Origin: JBBAAP01 sp043808305
Lineage (GTDB): Bacteria > Planctomycetota > MHYJ01 > JACQXL01
Direction: 5' to 3'
DNA length: 64,000 bases
Assembly (NCBI GenBank): GCA_043808305.1
Contig: JAZDFB010000136.1
Coordinates: 15,886-79,885 of the forward strand
In this document: piece by piece, positions 26,819 to 35,858 of the stretch
Layout of the letters: each line of letters starts with the position of its first letter
How positions within the stretch are numbered: position 1 is the stretch's first letter
Made by a program: the position numbers and the translations under genes
Notes under the pieces: generated by a model
Told to the model about the DNA's origin: nothing
Databases searched by the model: none
The model's input: the letters and a program-made list of their open reading frames with translations, nothing else

Positions 26819-27807
26819 TGAAGCCATTCCGTATTTTTATCACTCGTCGGATACCTGATTCCGGCTTGGGTTTGTTTAGGAAAAATAATAGGTTTAAAGT
26901 CAGCGTCAACCAGCTTGACCGCCCTTTAACACACCAGGAATTAATCCATAATTTGAAAGATAAAGACGGCGTGATCTGTCTGCTTTCTGACAAAATTGAT
27001 AAGGAAATTATTGACCTTTCTCCTTCGCTAAGGATTATCGCCAATTACGCCGTAGGCTATGATAATATCGATATCGGTTACGCCACCTGCCGGGGAATAC
27101 TGATAACCAATACACCAGGCGTTTTGACCGAAGCCACAGCCGAGCTCACATGGACACTGATTTTGGCCATTGCCCGCCGGGTTACCGAAGCAGAACGTTT
27201 CTTGAGAAAAGGCAAATTCAACCATACTAATTGGTCGCCTACTCTCCTCTTAGGAACAGATATCCACCACAAAACTCTCGGCATTATCGGCGCTGGTCGG
27301 ATTGGACAATCAGTTGCCCGTAAAGCAATCGGCTTTCAGATGAGAATACTTTACACCGGTCATAAAACAAAACCAGAGTTTGAAAAAGAAACAGGTTCTC
27401 GACGTGTTTCACTGTCTATATTACTGAAACAATCGGATTTTGTATGCCTGCACATACCAGGCAATGCCCAAACCTACCACCTTATCGGCATTAAAGAACT
27501 CCGGATGATGAAACATACAGCTTTTCTTATCAATGTATCCCGGGGCACAGTGGTCGATGAAAATGCCCTAGTCAAAGCGCTCCGTAACAAAATCATAGCC
27601 GGTGCAGCACTTGATGTTTATGAAAAAGAACCTAAAATCCACCCTGGACTTCTCAAGCTTGATAATGTCGTACTTATGCCACATTTGGGCAGTGCCACAG
27701 TTGAGACCAGGAACAAAATGGCTGTGATGGCGGCAATAAACCTGATAGCCGGATTGACCGGGAATAGGCCACCCAATCTTATCAACCCAGAAATTTTTTA
27801 CTCGTAA
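26818..27807 (+). CDS. D-isomer-specific 2-hydroxyacid dehydrogenase (glyoxylate/hydroxypyruvate reductase type)
   Basis: A 329-residue NAD(P)H-dependent dehydrogenase interconverting a 2-oxo acid and a D-2-hydroxy acid. Landmarks are NYAVGYDNIDIGYA, the nucleotide-binding LGIIGAGRIGQSVARKA, and the catalytic Arg in NVSRGTVVDE, Glu in DVYEKEP and His in LMPHLGSAT. All three catalytic residues are present. It is translationally coupled to the upstream aminotransferase (4-base overlap region). Together they could turn an amino acid into a hydroxy acid, possibly feeding the CoA-dehydratase chemistry suggested elsewhere in the window. This link is an inference. Confidence 0.92.
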   Translation: MKPFRIFITRRIPDSGLGLFRKNNRFKVSVNQLDRPLTHQELIHNLKDKDGVICLLSDKIDKEIIDLSPSLRIIANYAVGYDNIDIGYATCRGILITNTPGVLTEATAELTWTLILAIARRVTEAERFLRKGKFNHTNWSPTLLLGTDIHHKTLGIIGAGRIGQSVARKAIGFQMRILYTGHKTKPEFEKETGSRRVSLSILLKQSDFVCLHIPGNAQTYHLIGIKELRMMKHTAFLINVSRGTVVDENALVKALRNKIIAGAALDVYEKEPKIHPGLLKLDNVVLMPHLGSATVETRNKMAVMAAINLIAGLTGNRPPNLINPEIFYS

Positions 27808-27918
27808 CAATTCGGAAAAACTGATTTTGCCGCGAATATCGTGTAGCACTAAAATGTTGAATTTATCTGGTTTAATTATTATCATTTATTTTAATATTCC
27901 AATAACTAAAGATTAATT

Positions 27919-29196
27919 ATGATTCGCAAATTATTTTACATGTTATTTCTCAGCGTAGTGCCACTGACAACCATTATTTTGGTGGCGTTGTACCATACAT
28001 CATCTTCTTATCAGGACGCCAGCTTCTTCCGAATTTTTCCGCCTCTGCTCACCGCATTTGCTTCGCTAACCTCGCTTTATGCCCTATGCCTTATCGCACT
28101 ATTCTACTACGTAAACAGCTCCAACAAAACGCTCAAAGAGAAACTTCAGATGCTGGAAAACGGCAATAATGACATAATCTACCAAAATAAAGAATTGCGC
28201 CGGCAGATTGATATATTATCTGCTATCCGTGAAGCCAGTCTGGTTTTGACGCAAGATGTTGATTTCCAGACAATTATCAAAAAAGTTCTTACTATAGCGT
28301 ATCAATTGACATCACCGATATGTTCGTCTAATGCTGATGAAATCACGCTATTCCTCAAGGATGAGGTTAGCGGCAAGTTGCAGCCTCATGCTCAGCGGAA
28401 AGAAGATAAAGTTATTTTTGAAGAAGAATTGGACTTAAAACTGATAGACTGGCGCAATGTCAATGAAGCCATGGAATACAATCGGATATTTTTTGCTTCG
28501 GACGGCGAAATATACGATTTTACTTTACCCCTTATTGCCGACCGCGAAACGGCCGGCGTGCTCAAGGTCAAAACAGCTATACTAACCCAAGAAAAGAACA
28601 GTGCAAAAATAGAAGAAAGAATTAAGGAACTTCAGGAATACCTTGCGGCCTTCAGCAGTATCCTGGCACTTTCGGTTAAAACGCCTCTGCTTTATTCCAA
28701 AGCCATTACAGACGGACTGACAAAACTTTACACCAAGCGTCACCTTCTTAATGAACTACCTATTTACTTTGAGATTGCCTCACGCCATATCGAACCATTT
28801 TCGATGGTAATGCTTGACGTAGATAATTTCAAAAAGATTAACGATACTTATGGACATGTAACCGGAGATAAAATCCTAAAAGAGGTTGCCGATATCCTGC
28901 AACAGGCAGTTCGTAAAAGCTATCCTGCTTATCGTTACGGCGGCGAAGAAATAGCCATTATTCTACCCGGAACCTCTAAGGATGAATCATTCAGTTTCGC
29001 CGAGAAACTGCGTAAAAGAATAGAAGACCGCACATTTATCTCAGATAACGGCGAGCGGATAAACGTAACTATCAGTTGCGGTGTCTCCGAATATAATAAA
29101 TCGATGAAAGATTTTAAGGATATAGTAATTCAAGCCGATAATGCTCTTTATCGTGCCAAGGAAAATGGCCGGAACCAAAGCATTATGGCGGAATGA
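27919..29196 (+). CDS. Membrane-bound diguanylate cyclase (GGDEF domain)
   Basis: A 425-residue protein that would make cyclic di-GMP from two GTP. It has two N-terminal membrane helices (about 7-27 and 45-68), a coiled-coil (KEKLQMLENGNNDIIYQNKE), a GAF-like sensory region (about 95-250), and a GGDEF domain (about 265-425). The domain contains DGLTKLYTKRHLL, DVDNFKKINDTYGH and the active-site RYGGEEIAI, which is intact. The upstream RxxD inhibitory site is not seen (VRKSYPAYRYGGEE), so product inhibition through it is unlikely. The next gene, greA, starts inside its stop region (ATGA overlap). Confidence 0.92.
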   Translation: MIRKLFYMLFLSVVPLTTIILVALYHTSSSYQDASFFRIFPPLLTAFASLTSLYALCLIALFYYVNSSNKTLKEKLQMLENGNNDIIYQNKELRRQIDILSAIREASLVLTQDVDFQTIIKKVLTIAYQLTSPICSSNADEITLFLKDEVSGKLQPHAQRKEDKVIFEEELDLKLIDWRNVNEAMEYNRIFFASDGEIYDFTLPLIADRETAGVLKVKTAILTQEKNSAKIEERIKELQEYLAAFSSILALSVKTPLLYSKAITDGLTKLYTKRHLLNELPIYFEIASRHIEPFSMVMLDVDNFKKINDTYGHVTGDKILKEVADILQQAVRKSYPAYRYGGEEIAIILPGTSKDESFSFAEKLRKRIEDRTFISDNGERINVTISCGVSEYNKSMKDFKDIVIQADNALYRAKENGRNQSIMAE

Positions 29197-29681
29197 GTTT
29201 TATGACGCAAAGAATTCCGATTACTGAAGATGGCCTAAAAAAGCTTAAAGAAAAATTAACTAATCTTATCAACGAAACCAGACCAGACATTGAAAAACGC
29301 CTGGGTGAAGCACGCGAATTGGGAGACTTATCCGAAAACTCGGAATTCATTTCAGCCCGTGAAGAATTATGGCGGGTTGATAACCAAATCTCCGAACTCC
29401 AATCAAAAATCAGCAATGCCGATATTGTCTCTGCCCGCGATGTAAACCAAAATGAGGTTGCCTTCGGCGCCTGCATCAAAATTAAGGATTTAGACGCCAA
29501 TATAGTTGAAGAATATATCCTCGTCGGGGACGGGGAATCGAATCCAGCTGAAAATCGTATCGCAATAACAACCCCTATCGGCCAAGGTTTAATGGGTCAT
29601 AAGGTTGGCGAAACCGTAAGGATTACCGTGCCAGCCGGAGTACTAAAATACCAGATTATTGAAATTAAATATAATGCTTGA
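29193..29681 (+). CDS. greA: Transcription elongation factor GreA/GreB family
   Basis: A 162-residue factor that enters the RNA polymerase secondary channel and stimulates cleavage of backtracked transcripts. The N-terminal coiled-coil carries the acidic tip in ARELGDLSENSEFISAREEL (residues about 41-60). The C-terminal FKBP-like domain has EYILVGDGESNPAENRIA and GLMGHKVGETVRI. The length is normal. The start at 29193 overlaps the cyclase stop (ATGA); an ATG three codons later (29202) is equally reasonable. The coupling to a diguanylate cyclase gene is odd and probably incidental. Confidence 0.92.
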   Translation: MSFMTQRIPITEDGLKKLKEKLTNLINETRPDIEKRLGEARELGDLSENSEFISAREELWRVDNQISELQSKISNADIVSARDVNQNEVAFGACIKIKDLDANIVEEYILVGDGESNPAENRIAITTPIGQGLMGHKVGETVRITVPAGVLKYQIIEIKYNA

Positions 29682-30848
29682 TTAAGAAATCATTCCCTGC
29701 TTGATTACAAAATCCGAAACATCCCTCCCCGCAAAACGGTCTAAAAGCATTGTACTGACATCAATTGATGGCTTATTACCTATAACAATTTGCGCAACCA
29801 GTTTTCCAATCATACCAGCCCGCATAAAACCATAGCCGTTTGAGCCGTTAGCAAGTATCAGTCCTTTTACATTAGGCACCGGTCCGATAATAGGAATTCT
29901 ATCAGGTGTCGCAGTGCAAAGACCAGCCCAAGAATTCACTACTTTTGCATCAGACATATGGGGAATAAGATAAGAAACTTTTTTAGCAATATCCTCCAAA
30001 AAATTACTATCCACCTTTTGTTTGAACATATCAGGATTCTCTTCTTTTTCGGTCGTGCCGTCGCCGACCAGGAGTAAACCTCCAGTCTCGCCGTGAAAAT
30101 AAACATTTCTGTTCATATCATAGACTGCTGGCATCTCCGCAGGCAACAACGCAGGTGGTTTGAGCACAGCTATCTGTGTACGATAAGGTTTCAAAGGCAG
30201 CTTAAGACCCATCATATTACCTATTTCTTTAGCCCAACAACCAGAAGCGTTAATAACCGTCCGCGTGGGAATATCGCCTTCGACGGTCTTAACCGTTTTA
30301 ATCCTGTCTTGGGATAGCTCAACTCCAATAACCCCGGACATTTCATTAACTTTAATACCATCTCTGCGGGCGGCCTGAACAAATCCGTATGCGATCTGAT
30401 ATGGGTCCATATATCCATCATCCGGCGTGTAAAGGCCGCATTTAAAATCATCGGTATTCATCCAACCAAGATACCTATGCATATCTTTACTGTCGATCCA
30501 ATCGGCCCTAGCTCCGTATTCCTTAAGCAATAGCTCCGACTGGTGCAGGTATTTTTCTTCGGTATCATTCATCGCCAAGTAAACCAGTCCGCTCTGATTA
30601 AAAAGTTCTTTTTTGGCTTCTTGGATAAGTTCTTTATATATCTCCAGAGAGCCCATAACCAACCGAACATCCAACTCAGTATTCCACTGGTGTATCGTCA
30701 AACCGGCAGCTTTGCCGGTAGAGCCGCTGCCAATAAGGTTCTTTTCCAGTAAGATCACGTTTTTGACACCACTCTTACCTAAATGATAGGCTATGCTGGT
30801 TCCGATTATTCCACCGCCGATAATGACAATATCAGTTATTTTTTTCAA
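29682..30848 (-). CDS. FAD-dependent oxidoreductase of the DAO family (glycine/sarcosine oxidase-like)
   Basis: A 388-residue flavoprotein. The dinucleotide fold is at the N-terminus (DIVIIGGGIIGTSIAYHLGK), followed by STGKAAGLTIHQWN, the usual FAD-contacting loop. The C-terminal part (IPIIGPVPNVKGLILANGSN) and GYGFMRAGMIGKLVA match the DAO fold. Family members oxidise secondary or primary amines of glycine, sarcosine or D-amino acids, or act as dehydrogenases with other electron acceptors. The covalent-flavin Cys of monomeric sarcosine oxidase was not evident. It is convergent with greA, with the stop codons adjacent. An inverted repeat upstream (30939-30957) may regulate it. Confidence 0.88.
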   Translation of the reverse strand: MKKITDIVIIGGGIIGTSIAYHLGKSGVKNVILLEKNLIGSGSTGKAAGLTIHQWNTELDVRLVMGSLEIYKELIQEAKKELFNQSGLVYLAMNDTEEKYLHQSELLLKEYGARADWIDSKDMHRYLGWMNTDDFKCGLYTPDDGYMDPYQIAYGFVQAARRDGIKVNEMSGVIGVELSQDRIKTVKTVEGDIPTRTVINASGCWAKEIGNMMGLKLPLKPYRTQIAVLKPPALLPAEMPAVYDMNRNVYFHGETGGLLLVGDGTTEKEENPDMFKQKVDSNFLEDIAKKVSYLIPHMSDAKVVNSWAGLCTATPDRIPIIGPVPNVKGLILANGSNGYGFMRAGMIGKLVAQIVIGNKPSIDVSTMLLDRFAGRDVSDFVIKQGMIS

Positions 30849-30938
30849 GTTTCGCCTACCTCTATCCGCATCAATTCCGGATCTCTTGATTGCACTTAAT
30901 TCATTTACCGCAGTACTGTTCTTATTAACTACTCATGA

Positions 30939-30957
30939 TTAGTCAAGTACTGACTAA
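30939..30957. promoter_or_regulatory. Inverted repeat, possible operator or hairpin
   Basis: TTAGTCA (30939-30945) and TGACTAA (30951-30957) form a perfect 7-bp inverted repeat around AGTAC. It lies 91 bases upstream of the FAD-oxidoreductase start on its promoter side. It may be an operator; no regulator is assigned. Confidence 0.3.
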
Positions 30958-31048
30958 GAAAGGATTAAATTGATTTCATCACCATAATTTGTTGAATAAT
31001 ATATATTAATGCAAAGTAATAAGCAAGCTGTAAATTACTCAAGCAATA

Positions 31049-32176
31049 CTACTTACTCGTCTGCTGAGCTTTGGCGTATGAACGGAAAAGATTCAAATAA
31101 ATATCAAATAAGGTGTTGTTAATAAAATTAAGGGTGTCATCCCCGTAACCATAATCAAACTCTTTGACACGAACCAGTGCTTCCAGAGCATCTATCAGGT
31201 ATTCATCGGACTGATCTTTCTTTTCTTCAACTATTTCCTCTATCGCTCGGCTCATCCGTTGGCGCATCTCCTGCAAATGGAACGAACCATCCATTACTGT
31301 CTCACCCTTATTCATAGATTCGCTTAAAATAACCAGTGTTACTTTTTCTGAAGTTATATTGGCAGCTTTACCAAACGATAAATTAGATAAACTGAGATTG
31401 ATGTCGAATTCCTTTATACGGTCCAGAACTTCTTTGTAATGTTTAACTTTTTGCGGCGAACCAAATACCGCCTGTGATTCAATGGAATCAATAATAGCGG
31501 AATAAGTATCTTGCAAGCGTTTCTGGCACAAGGACATAAGATAATTGATGTTGCTCGGAGGATTATCACTCTTAAATATAATGATAGCCCGCGCCCAAGC
31601 ATCTAAGTAAAAACTCCGGGCCGCTTCCAGATAGGCGTATTTCAACGATCGGACCATAAAATCCTGTGTTACCGGGCTATCCGGTTGAACCACAAATTCG
31701 TTCATCTGATCCCGCTCGGTGACCCTCAACAAATAATCTCCGGTAATTAGCCCCTTCTCCACAAAAAGTAACGGTTCAATCTTTTCGGTATTATAATCAT
31801 TGGGATAAGACTCGACGTTAATAAGTTCTTTCAGCGCCCTTTTTAGAAAATCAAAATTAGGGTCGCTCGCTATCATCTGCCCTAAATATGAATGCTTGGA
31901 CTGGACATTGGGCGAAGCATTTTTATACAGGCTGACAGCATCTATTAGGTGCATATGATAGAATAAAGCCGCTTTGACGAATCGTCCTGAAGCATTATCG
32001 TCCATGGAATCTATTTCGGACAACGCCTTGCTATATTCCATCAGGGCGCGGTAATTAGACTGGTTTTGATAATAGCTATCTCCCCGGATAATATGCTTCT
32101 TTGTTGCCGTGTAAAGCGACGAACAGCCTGCTATAAGCAAGCAGATTAATAACATGCCAGCCAGTATTTTTTTCAT
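31049..32176 (-). CDS. Lipoprotein of unknown function with a TPR-like N-terminus
   Basis: A 375-residue predicted lipoprotein. The start at 32176 is chosen because it opens MKKILAGMLLICLLIAGCSS, a clean signal peptide with lipobox LIAGC. Its ATG also overlaps the stop of pcm (ATGA at 32173-32176). A TPR-like helical hairpin follows (GDSYYQNQSNYRALMEYSKAL). The rest is mainly helical with no recognised domain or catalytic motif. As the last gene of the rpmA-FHA-pcm operon it probably has an envelope role, but none can be named. Confidence 0.8.
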   Translation of the reverse strand: MKKILAGMLLICLLIAGCSSLYTATKKHIIRGDSYYQNQSNYRALMEYSKALSEIDSMDDNASGRFVKAALFYHMHLIDAVSLYKNASPNVQSKHSYLGQMIASDPNFDFLKRALKELINVESYPNDYNTEKIEPLLFVEKGLITGDYLLRVTERDQMNEFVVQPDSPVTQDFMVRSLKYAYLEAARSFYLDAWARAIIIFKSDNPPSNINYLMSLCQKRLQDTYSAIIDSIESQAVFGSPQKVKHYKEVLDRIKEFDINLSLSNLSFGKAANITSEKVTLVILSESMNKGETVMDGSFHLQEMRQRMSRAIEEIVEEKKDQSDEYLIDALEALVRVKEFDYGYGDDTLNFINNTLFDIYLNLFRSYAKAQQTSK

Positions 32177-32790
32177 TCTTCTTTCCACCCCTGTTTTCCT
32201 ATCAACCTGACAAACACACACGAACCGAGGTTCTCAGTCGAAGTTTTATTGTCCTGCCTGCGGACACGCACCAGCTCTTGGCAAAATTCATCGCCCACCG
32301 GAATCAACAAGAAGCCACCGTCAGACAGTTGTTCAACCAACACCTCAGGCACCTTTGGTCCCCCGGCGCTGACAATAATACGGTCAAAAAACTTTTTCTC
32401 AGGCCAGCCCAATGTACCGTCAGCTATTTTATAAAATACATTTTTTATGTCCATTTTATTCAGCCTTTGACGAGCTGATTCTAACAGTTCGGGTATCCGT
32501 TCTATCGTATAAATCTCGCCAGCCAGCTCGGATAAAAGTGCTGTTTGGTAACCGGACCCGGTCCCAATTTCCAGCACCTTCTCGCATCCTTTAAGGAGCA
32601 ACTGCTCAAGCATATAGGCAACCATAAACGGCTGGGAAATGGTCTGTCCGTGTCTAATCGGCAACGGGCGGTCTTCGTATGCCTGATTGATATCCTCGGG
32701 CTGAACGAAAAGATGGCGTGGAACTTTTTGGAATACCCGGATGACGCGGATGTCATTGATGCCCCGGGCAATAATCTGGGTTTCTACCAT
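32173..32790 (-). CDS. pcm: Protein-L-isoaspartate O-methyltransferase
   Basis: A 205-residue cytosolic enzyme that methylates isoaspartyl residues with S-adenosylmethionine, starting repair of aged proteins. Family landmarks in order are VPRHLFVQPED, AYEDRPLPIRHGQTISQP (substrate loop), the SAM-binding VLEIGTGSGYQTALL, and DRIIVSAGGPKVPEVLVEQL. The length is normal. The first ATG is at 32790, but the frame is open upstream, and the preceding codons (reading NLNFSAAAQR) still resemble family sequence. No ATG, GTG or TTG is found there; a CTG is the only near-cognate candidate. Its stop overlaps the lipoprotein ATG. Confidence 0.92.
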   Translation of the reverse strand: MVETQIIARGINDIRVIRVFQKVPRHLFVQPEDINQAYEDRPLPIRHGQTISQPFMVAYMLEQLLLKGCEKVLEIGTGSGYQTALLSELAGEIYTIERIPELLESARQRLNKMDIKNVFYKIADGTLGWPEKKFFDRIIVSAGGPKVPEVLVEQLSDGGFLLIPVGDEFCQELVRVRRQDNKTSTENLGSCVFVRLIGKQGWKEE

Positions 32791-32870
32791 TCTCTGCGCG
32801 GCTGCAGAAAAATTCAGGTTATCATCGCAACGATTTGTTTTAATATCCGTATCGATAATAGGCGGATTAT

Positions 32871-33569
32871 CTATTTGGGTGGCAGGCCTATATTGAATTT
32901 TGATTTCAGAGAACCAATATCTATCACATCGCCATTCTTCAGGCGGTAATCATCAACCGGCTGGTTATTTATTTTGCCAAGAGCACTTTTGCTGAAGTTA
33001 ACAAACCTAAAACCAAGCTCATCCCTGACAATCATGGCATGGCGCGGCATGATAAACCAGCCGCTGATTTTCAACTCGCACTTGGATGATTTCCCGAAAA
33101 AAGTGGTCGTTTTCATTATTGAATAATTAACATCACGCTTATTTTCCTTATAAGTCAAGAAAGCCGTGAACGGGCTGGCACGCTCTTTCTGCTTGATTTC
33201 CAGCTGTTTGACGTTGAGCGCAATGGTGTGCTCGGGGTCTATTTTCTTTACATCGAACTTTGCTGCAGCTTCCTGTGCGGTCTTAGGTATTTTGAAAAAT
33301 ATAGAGTAATTCCAGATGGCGATTTCTTCGCCGTCATTCAGGTAATGCTTGGTGATTTTCTCTCCCTTGACGAATGTCCCGTTGCCACTATCCAGATCGG
33401 AAAGCACGTAAGCATCATTCTGTTTTTCAATCTTGGCATGGTGGCGTGAAACACCTGGATTGTCTATCTTGACGTCGCAGGTCGGATCACGGCCTATAAG
33501 AACTGTATCCTTATCAAAAGTATAAGTATTAACCGGCTTGCGCTCAAATGTTAATACAAGTTCTATCAT
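32871..33569 (-). CDS. Protein with two FHA domains
   Basis: A 232-residue cytosolic protein. FHA domain 1 (about 1-95) has LIGRDPTCDVKIDNPGVSRH, then HAKIEKQ and DLDSGNGTFVKGEKI, with the conserved GR, SRH and NGT motifs that bind phosphothreonine. Domain 2 (about 125-232) is more divergent (FFGKSSKCELKISG, PRHAMIVRD, VNFSKSALGKINNQPV) and may not bind phosphopeptide in the same way. No kinase gene adjoins it. It starts 2 bases after the rpmA stop, so it is cotranscribed with the ribosomal protein gene. Confidence 0.88.
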   Translation of the reverse strand: MIELVLTFERKPVNTYTFDKDTVLIGRDPTCDVKIDNPGVSRHHAKIEKQNDAYVLSDLDSGNGTFVKGEKITKHYLNDGEEIAIWNYSIFFKIPKTAQEAAAKFDVKKIDPEHTIALNVKQLEIKQKERASPFTAFLTYKENKRDVNYSIMKTTTFFGKSSKCELKISGWFIMPRHAMIVRDELGFRFVNFSKSALGKINNQPVDDYRLKNGDVIDIGSLKSKFNIGLPPK

Positions 33570-33571
33570 AT

Positions 33572-33820
33572 TTAATTAGAAATCGGATAAACGCTGACTT
33601 TATTGCCGCCTTCAAACTTGACTTTACCGGCAATCAGGGAATACAGCGTATCATCGCGGCCAATATCGACATTTTTCCCCGGTTTATGGCGAGTGCCACA
33701 TTGACGGACAATTATGCACCCGGGCTTGACCAGTTCGCCGCCGAAACGCTTGATGCCGCGGCTTTGGGCATTACTGTCCCGATCATTTCTGCTTGAACCG
33801 CCGCCTTTTTTATGAGCCAT
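33572..33820 (-). CDS. rpmA: 50S ribosomal protein bL27
   Basis: An 82-residue ribosomal protein. It starts MAHKKGGGSSRNDRDSNAQS and continues RGIKRFGGELVKPGCIIVRQ with RHKPGKNVDIGRDDTLY, all typical of bL27, whose N-terminal tail reaches the peptidyl-transferase centre. It lacks the processed leader found in Firmicutes. The usual upstream partner rplU is not adjacent: the preceding gene on this strand is the unrelated ChaN-like lipoprotein gene. It heads an operon with FHA, pcm and lipoprotein genes. Confidence 0.97.
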   Translation of the reverse strand: MAHKKGGGSSRNDRDSNAQSRGIKRFGGELVKPGCIIVRQCGTRHKPGKNVDIGRDDTLYSLIAGKVKFEGGNKVSVYPISN

Positions 33821-33911
33821 ATTAATCTCCTTGGTTAATTACGCCTGTTATATATAGATTATTCTAAAATACTGTCAAGTAAAATATCTGATACCCGGCC
33901 CGGAAACAACG

Positions 33912-34928
33912 CTATTCTTCCTTGGGCGTATCCGAAAAATACACAAAATCACCGATGGCCGAAGAAAGCAGCTCTTTGTAATCAACCGGGCTTGATTTAT
34001 TGGTTTCCACCGGGACAATGGTCTTAAACGAAGCCGGGTAGAGCTTGTAGGAACGGTCTGGCGTGTTGAACTTATAGTAAATATGACCGCTGCCGGCGAT
34101 AACCATAACCTGGGCATTCTTGTCGTTAACCGACTTCAGGTAATTGGCAACTGATTCACCGAAGGTCTCATCCCAGATACATTGCATCAGATAAAACCGG
34201 TCCATCATGCCATTGTTCTTAATCGGGCCTTTTGCATTAGCCATGCCTTTGAACATACTCATCACAAACTTGCGGTGCTCTTCGTTAGACGTATCAATAT
34301 CCTTGGCAATCAGTTTCTGCTCATCAGGCGACAGCTTATCCCAGCCCACTTCAACCATTTTCTGCTTAAGCTGTTTTTCCACGTTCATCCCGATGGACTT
34401 GACGTTGTTCTTCTTGGCATATCTTAAAATATCAATGTAATACTTATAATATGCCCCGAAACCGTCCACGGTATTCTTGTCAAACTCCTCGTCAGGCATC
34501 TTGCCGTTCATATAGTCGTCGATTACCTGCTGTTTGGAGCGATAAAGGAATTCCATGGCCAGCGCCGTCTTGGGATTAATCTCGCGCATCCTTTTTAACA
34601 CCTTGAGTTGCAAGTCGTGGTGCGCCACGGTCGTATGCGACTCGGCCACGTAAACCGCCTGGATACCCTTCAAACGGCTTATCATCGTCTCGAAATCTAT
34701 CACTTCCTTGGTCGAAAGGTCCAGATACTTGGCGTATAATTCCGGGAAATCCATCTTCTGGAGCATGGCCAGCGACTTCTCAGCGTTCTGCTTAAGGACT
34801 TCCATCTGATTCGCTCCTGCCTTTTCTTCCGGTTTAGCCTCGTTTGTCGGCGCGCTACCGCAATATGTGTTGAATATAAAAGATAAGACTAACCCGCAGC
34901 CAATGATGATAATCTTCGCTGTTTTCAT
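33912..34928 (-). CDS. ChaN/DUF399-like putative lipoprotein
   Basis: A 338-residue exported protein. The N-terminus (MKTAKIIIIGCGLVLSFIFN, then TYCGSA) is a signal peptide with a lipobox-like Cys, although Tyr before the Cys is unusual. The main domain has YVAESHTTVAHHDLQLKVLK, ALAMEFLYRSKQQVIDDYMN and VMVIAGSGHIYYKF, which fit the ChaN/Tiki-like fold (haem-binding or metalloprotease-related). The His/Glu positions in the first two motifs are kept. The biochemical role is not established. It lies 3 bases downstream of porB on the same strand and may be read through from that operon. Confidence 0.75.
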   Translation of the reverse strand: MKTAKIIIIGCGLVLSFIFNTYCGSAPTNEAKPEEKAGANQMEVLKQNAEKSLAMLQKMDFPELYAKYLDLSTKEVIDFETMISRLKGIQAVYVAESHTTVAHHDLQLKVLKRMREINPKTALAMEFLYRSKQQVIDDYMNGKMPDEEFDKNTVDGFGAYYKYYIDILRYAKKNNVKSIGMNVEKQLKQKMVEVGWDKLSPDEQKLIAKDIDTSNEEHRKFVMSMFKGMANAKGPIKNNGMMDRFYLMQCIWDETFGESVANYLKSVNDKNAQVMVIAGSGHIYYKFNTPDRSYKLYPASFKTIVPVETNKSSPVDYKELLSSAIGDFVYFSDTPKEE

Positions 34929-34931
34929 TAA

Positions 34932-35858
34932 TTACAACTCCTTTGATTGTTCGCACCGATTCAATAGCGTTTTCCAAGAAAAGTCTATATTCCCCTCGAT
35001 TATCGCGATATCCTCGTCTGTCAAACCTTTGAACCGGCCCTGCGCCTTGATATATTGCCGTAACATCTCCGCACGGGTCTGGCTGGACTTGGGCTTATTG
35101 CGCGGTTCTTCCGGATTGGGCAGGTTAAGCGTATATTTTATTCCGTTCTCGACTTCGTAAAGCGGGAAATATCTTGTAAGCACGGCTAACCGGGCCAGCT
35201 TGATGGATAATTCCGGCAATGACTTCCATCCCGGCAGGCACGGAGCAAATATATGCAAGAACTTCGTGCCGACAATGCTCTTGGCCTTCTTCATCTTCCG
35301 GACCAAATCGTCCGGATAAGCCACCGACGCGGTCGCGGCATAAGCAACCCTGTGGGCGACCATTATATCCATAATATTCTTCTTGGGTTCGCCTTTCCGG
35401 GACGGCGTAGTTGTCGTCCAAGCGCCCCAGGGCGTGGCTGAACTCCGCTGGATGCCGGTATTCATATAGGCTTCATTGTCATAACAGGCGTAAATAAAGT
35501 TCTCCTGCCGTTCGGCCGCCCCGGACAGCGCCTGCAACCCGATATCGAAAGTGCCGCCGTCCCCGGCCCAGGTCAGAACCGTGATTTCCTTCTTGCCCAA
35601 AATGTCCAGAGCCGCCCGCACGCCCGATGCCATCGAGCCGCCCGTCTCGAACGCGGTATGGCCCAGCGGCACCTTTACGGACGCATATGGGAACGGGCCA
35701 TCGATGATAGACCAACAGCAGGCCGGCAGGACAATCACCGTCTTCTTGCCCAGCGCCTTCAGGGCCAGTTTCATGGCCAGCGCCCCGCCGCAACCCGGGC
35801 AAGCCACGTGGCCCGAACGCATAAAATCCTGGTCCGGAACTTTGCCTTTGAATATCAT
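34932..35858 (-). CDS. porB: Pyruvate:ferredoxin oxidoreductase beta subunit
   Basis: A 308-residue subunit that binds thiamine diphosphate and takes part in oxidative decarboxylation of pyruvate (or a related 2-oxo acid) to the acyl-CoA. The start at 35858 (MIFKGKVPDQDFMRSGHVAC) is chosen over an earlier in-frame ATG because it overlaps the porA stop (ATGA). Landmarks are the cluster-ligand CPGCGG, LPACCWS, the thiamine-diphosphate motif GDGGTFDIGLQAL with NEAYMNTG, and the tail Cys in FAPCLPGW. The substrate is assigned by similarity; a 2-oxoisovalerate or indolepyruvate enzyme is less likely. Confidence 0.92.
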   Translation of the reverse strand: MIFKGKVPDQDFMRSGHVACPGCGGALAMKLALKALGKKTVIVLPACCWSIIDGPFPYASVKVPLGHTAFETGGSMASGVRAALDILGKKEITVLTWAGDGGTFDIGLQALSGAAERQENFIYACYDNEAYMNTGIQRSSATPWGAWTTTTPSRKGEPKKNIMDIMVAHRVAYAATASVAYPDDLVRKMKKAKSIVGTKFLHIFAPCLPGWKSLPELSIKLARLAVLTRYFPLYEVENGIKYTLNLPNPEEPRNKPKSSQTRAEMLRQYIKAQGRFKGLTDEDIAIIEGNIDFSWKTLLNRCEQSKEL

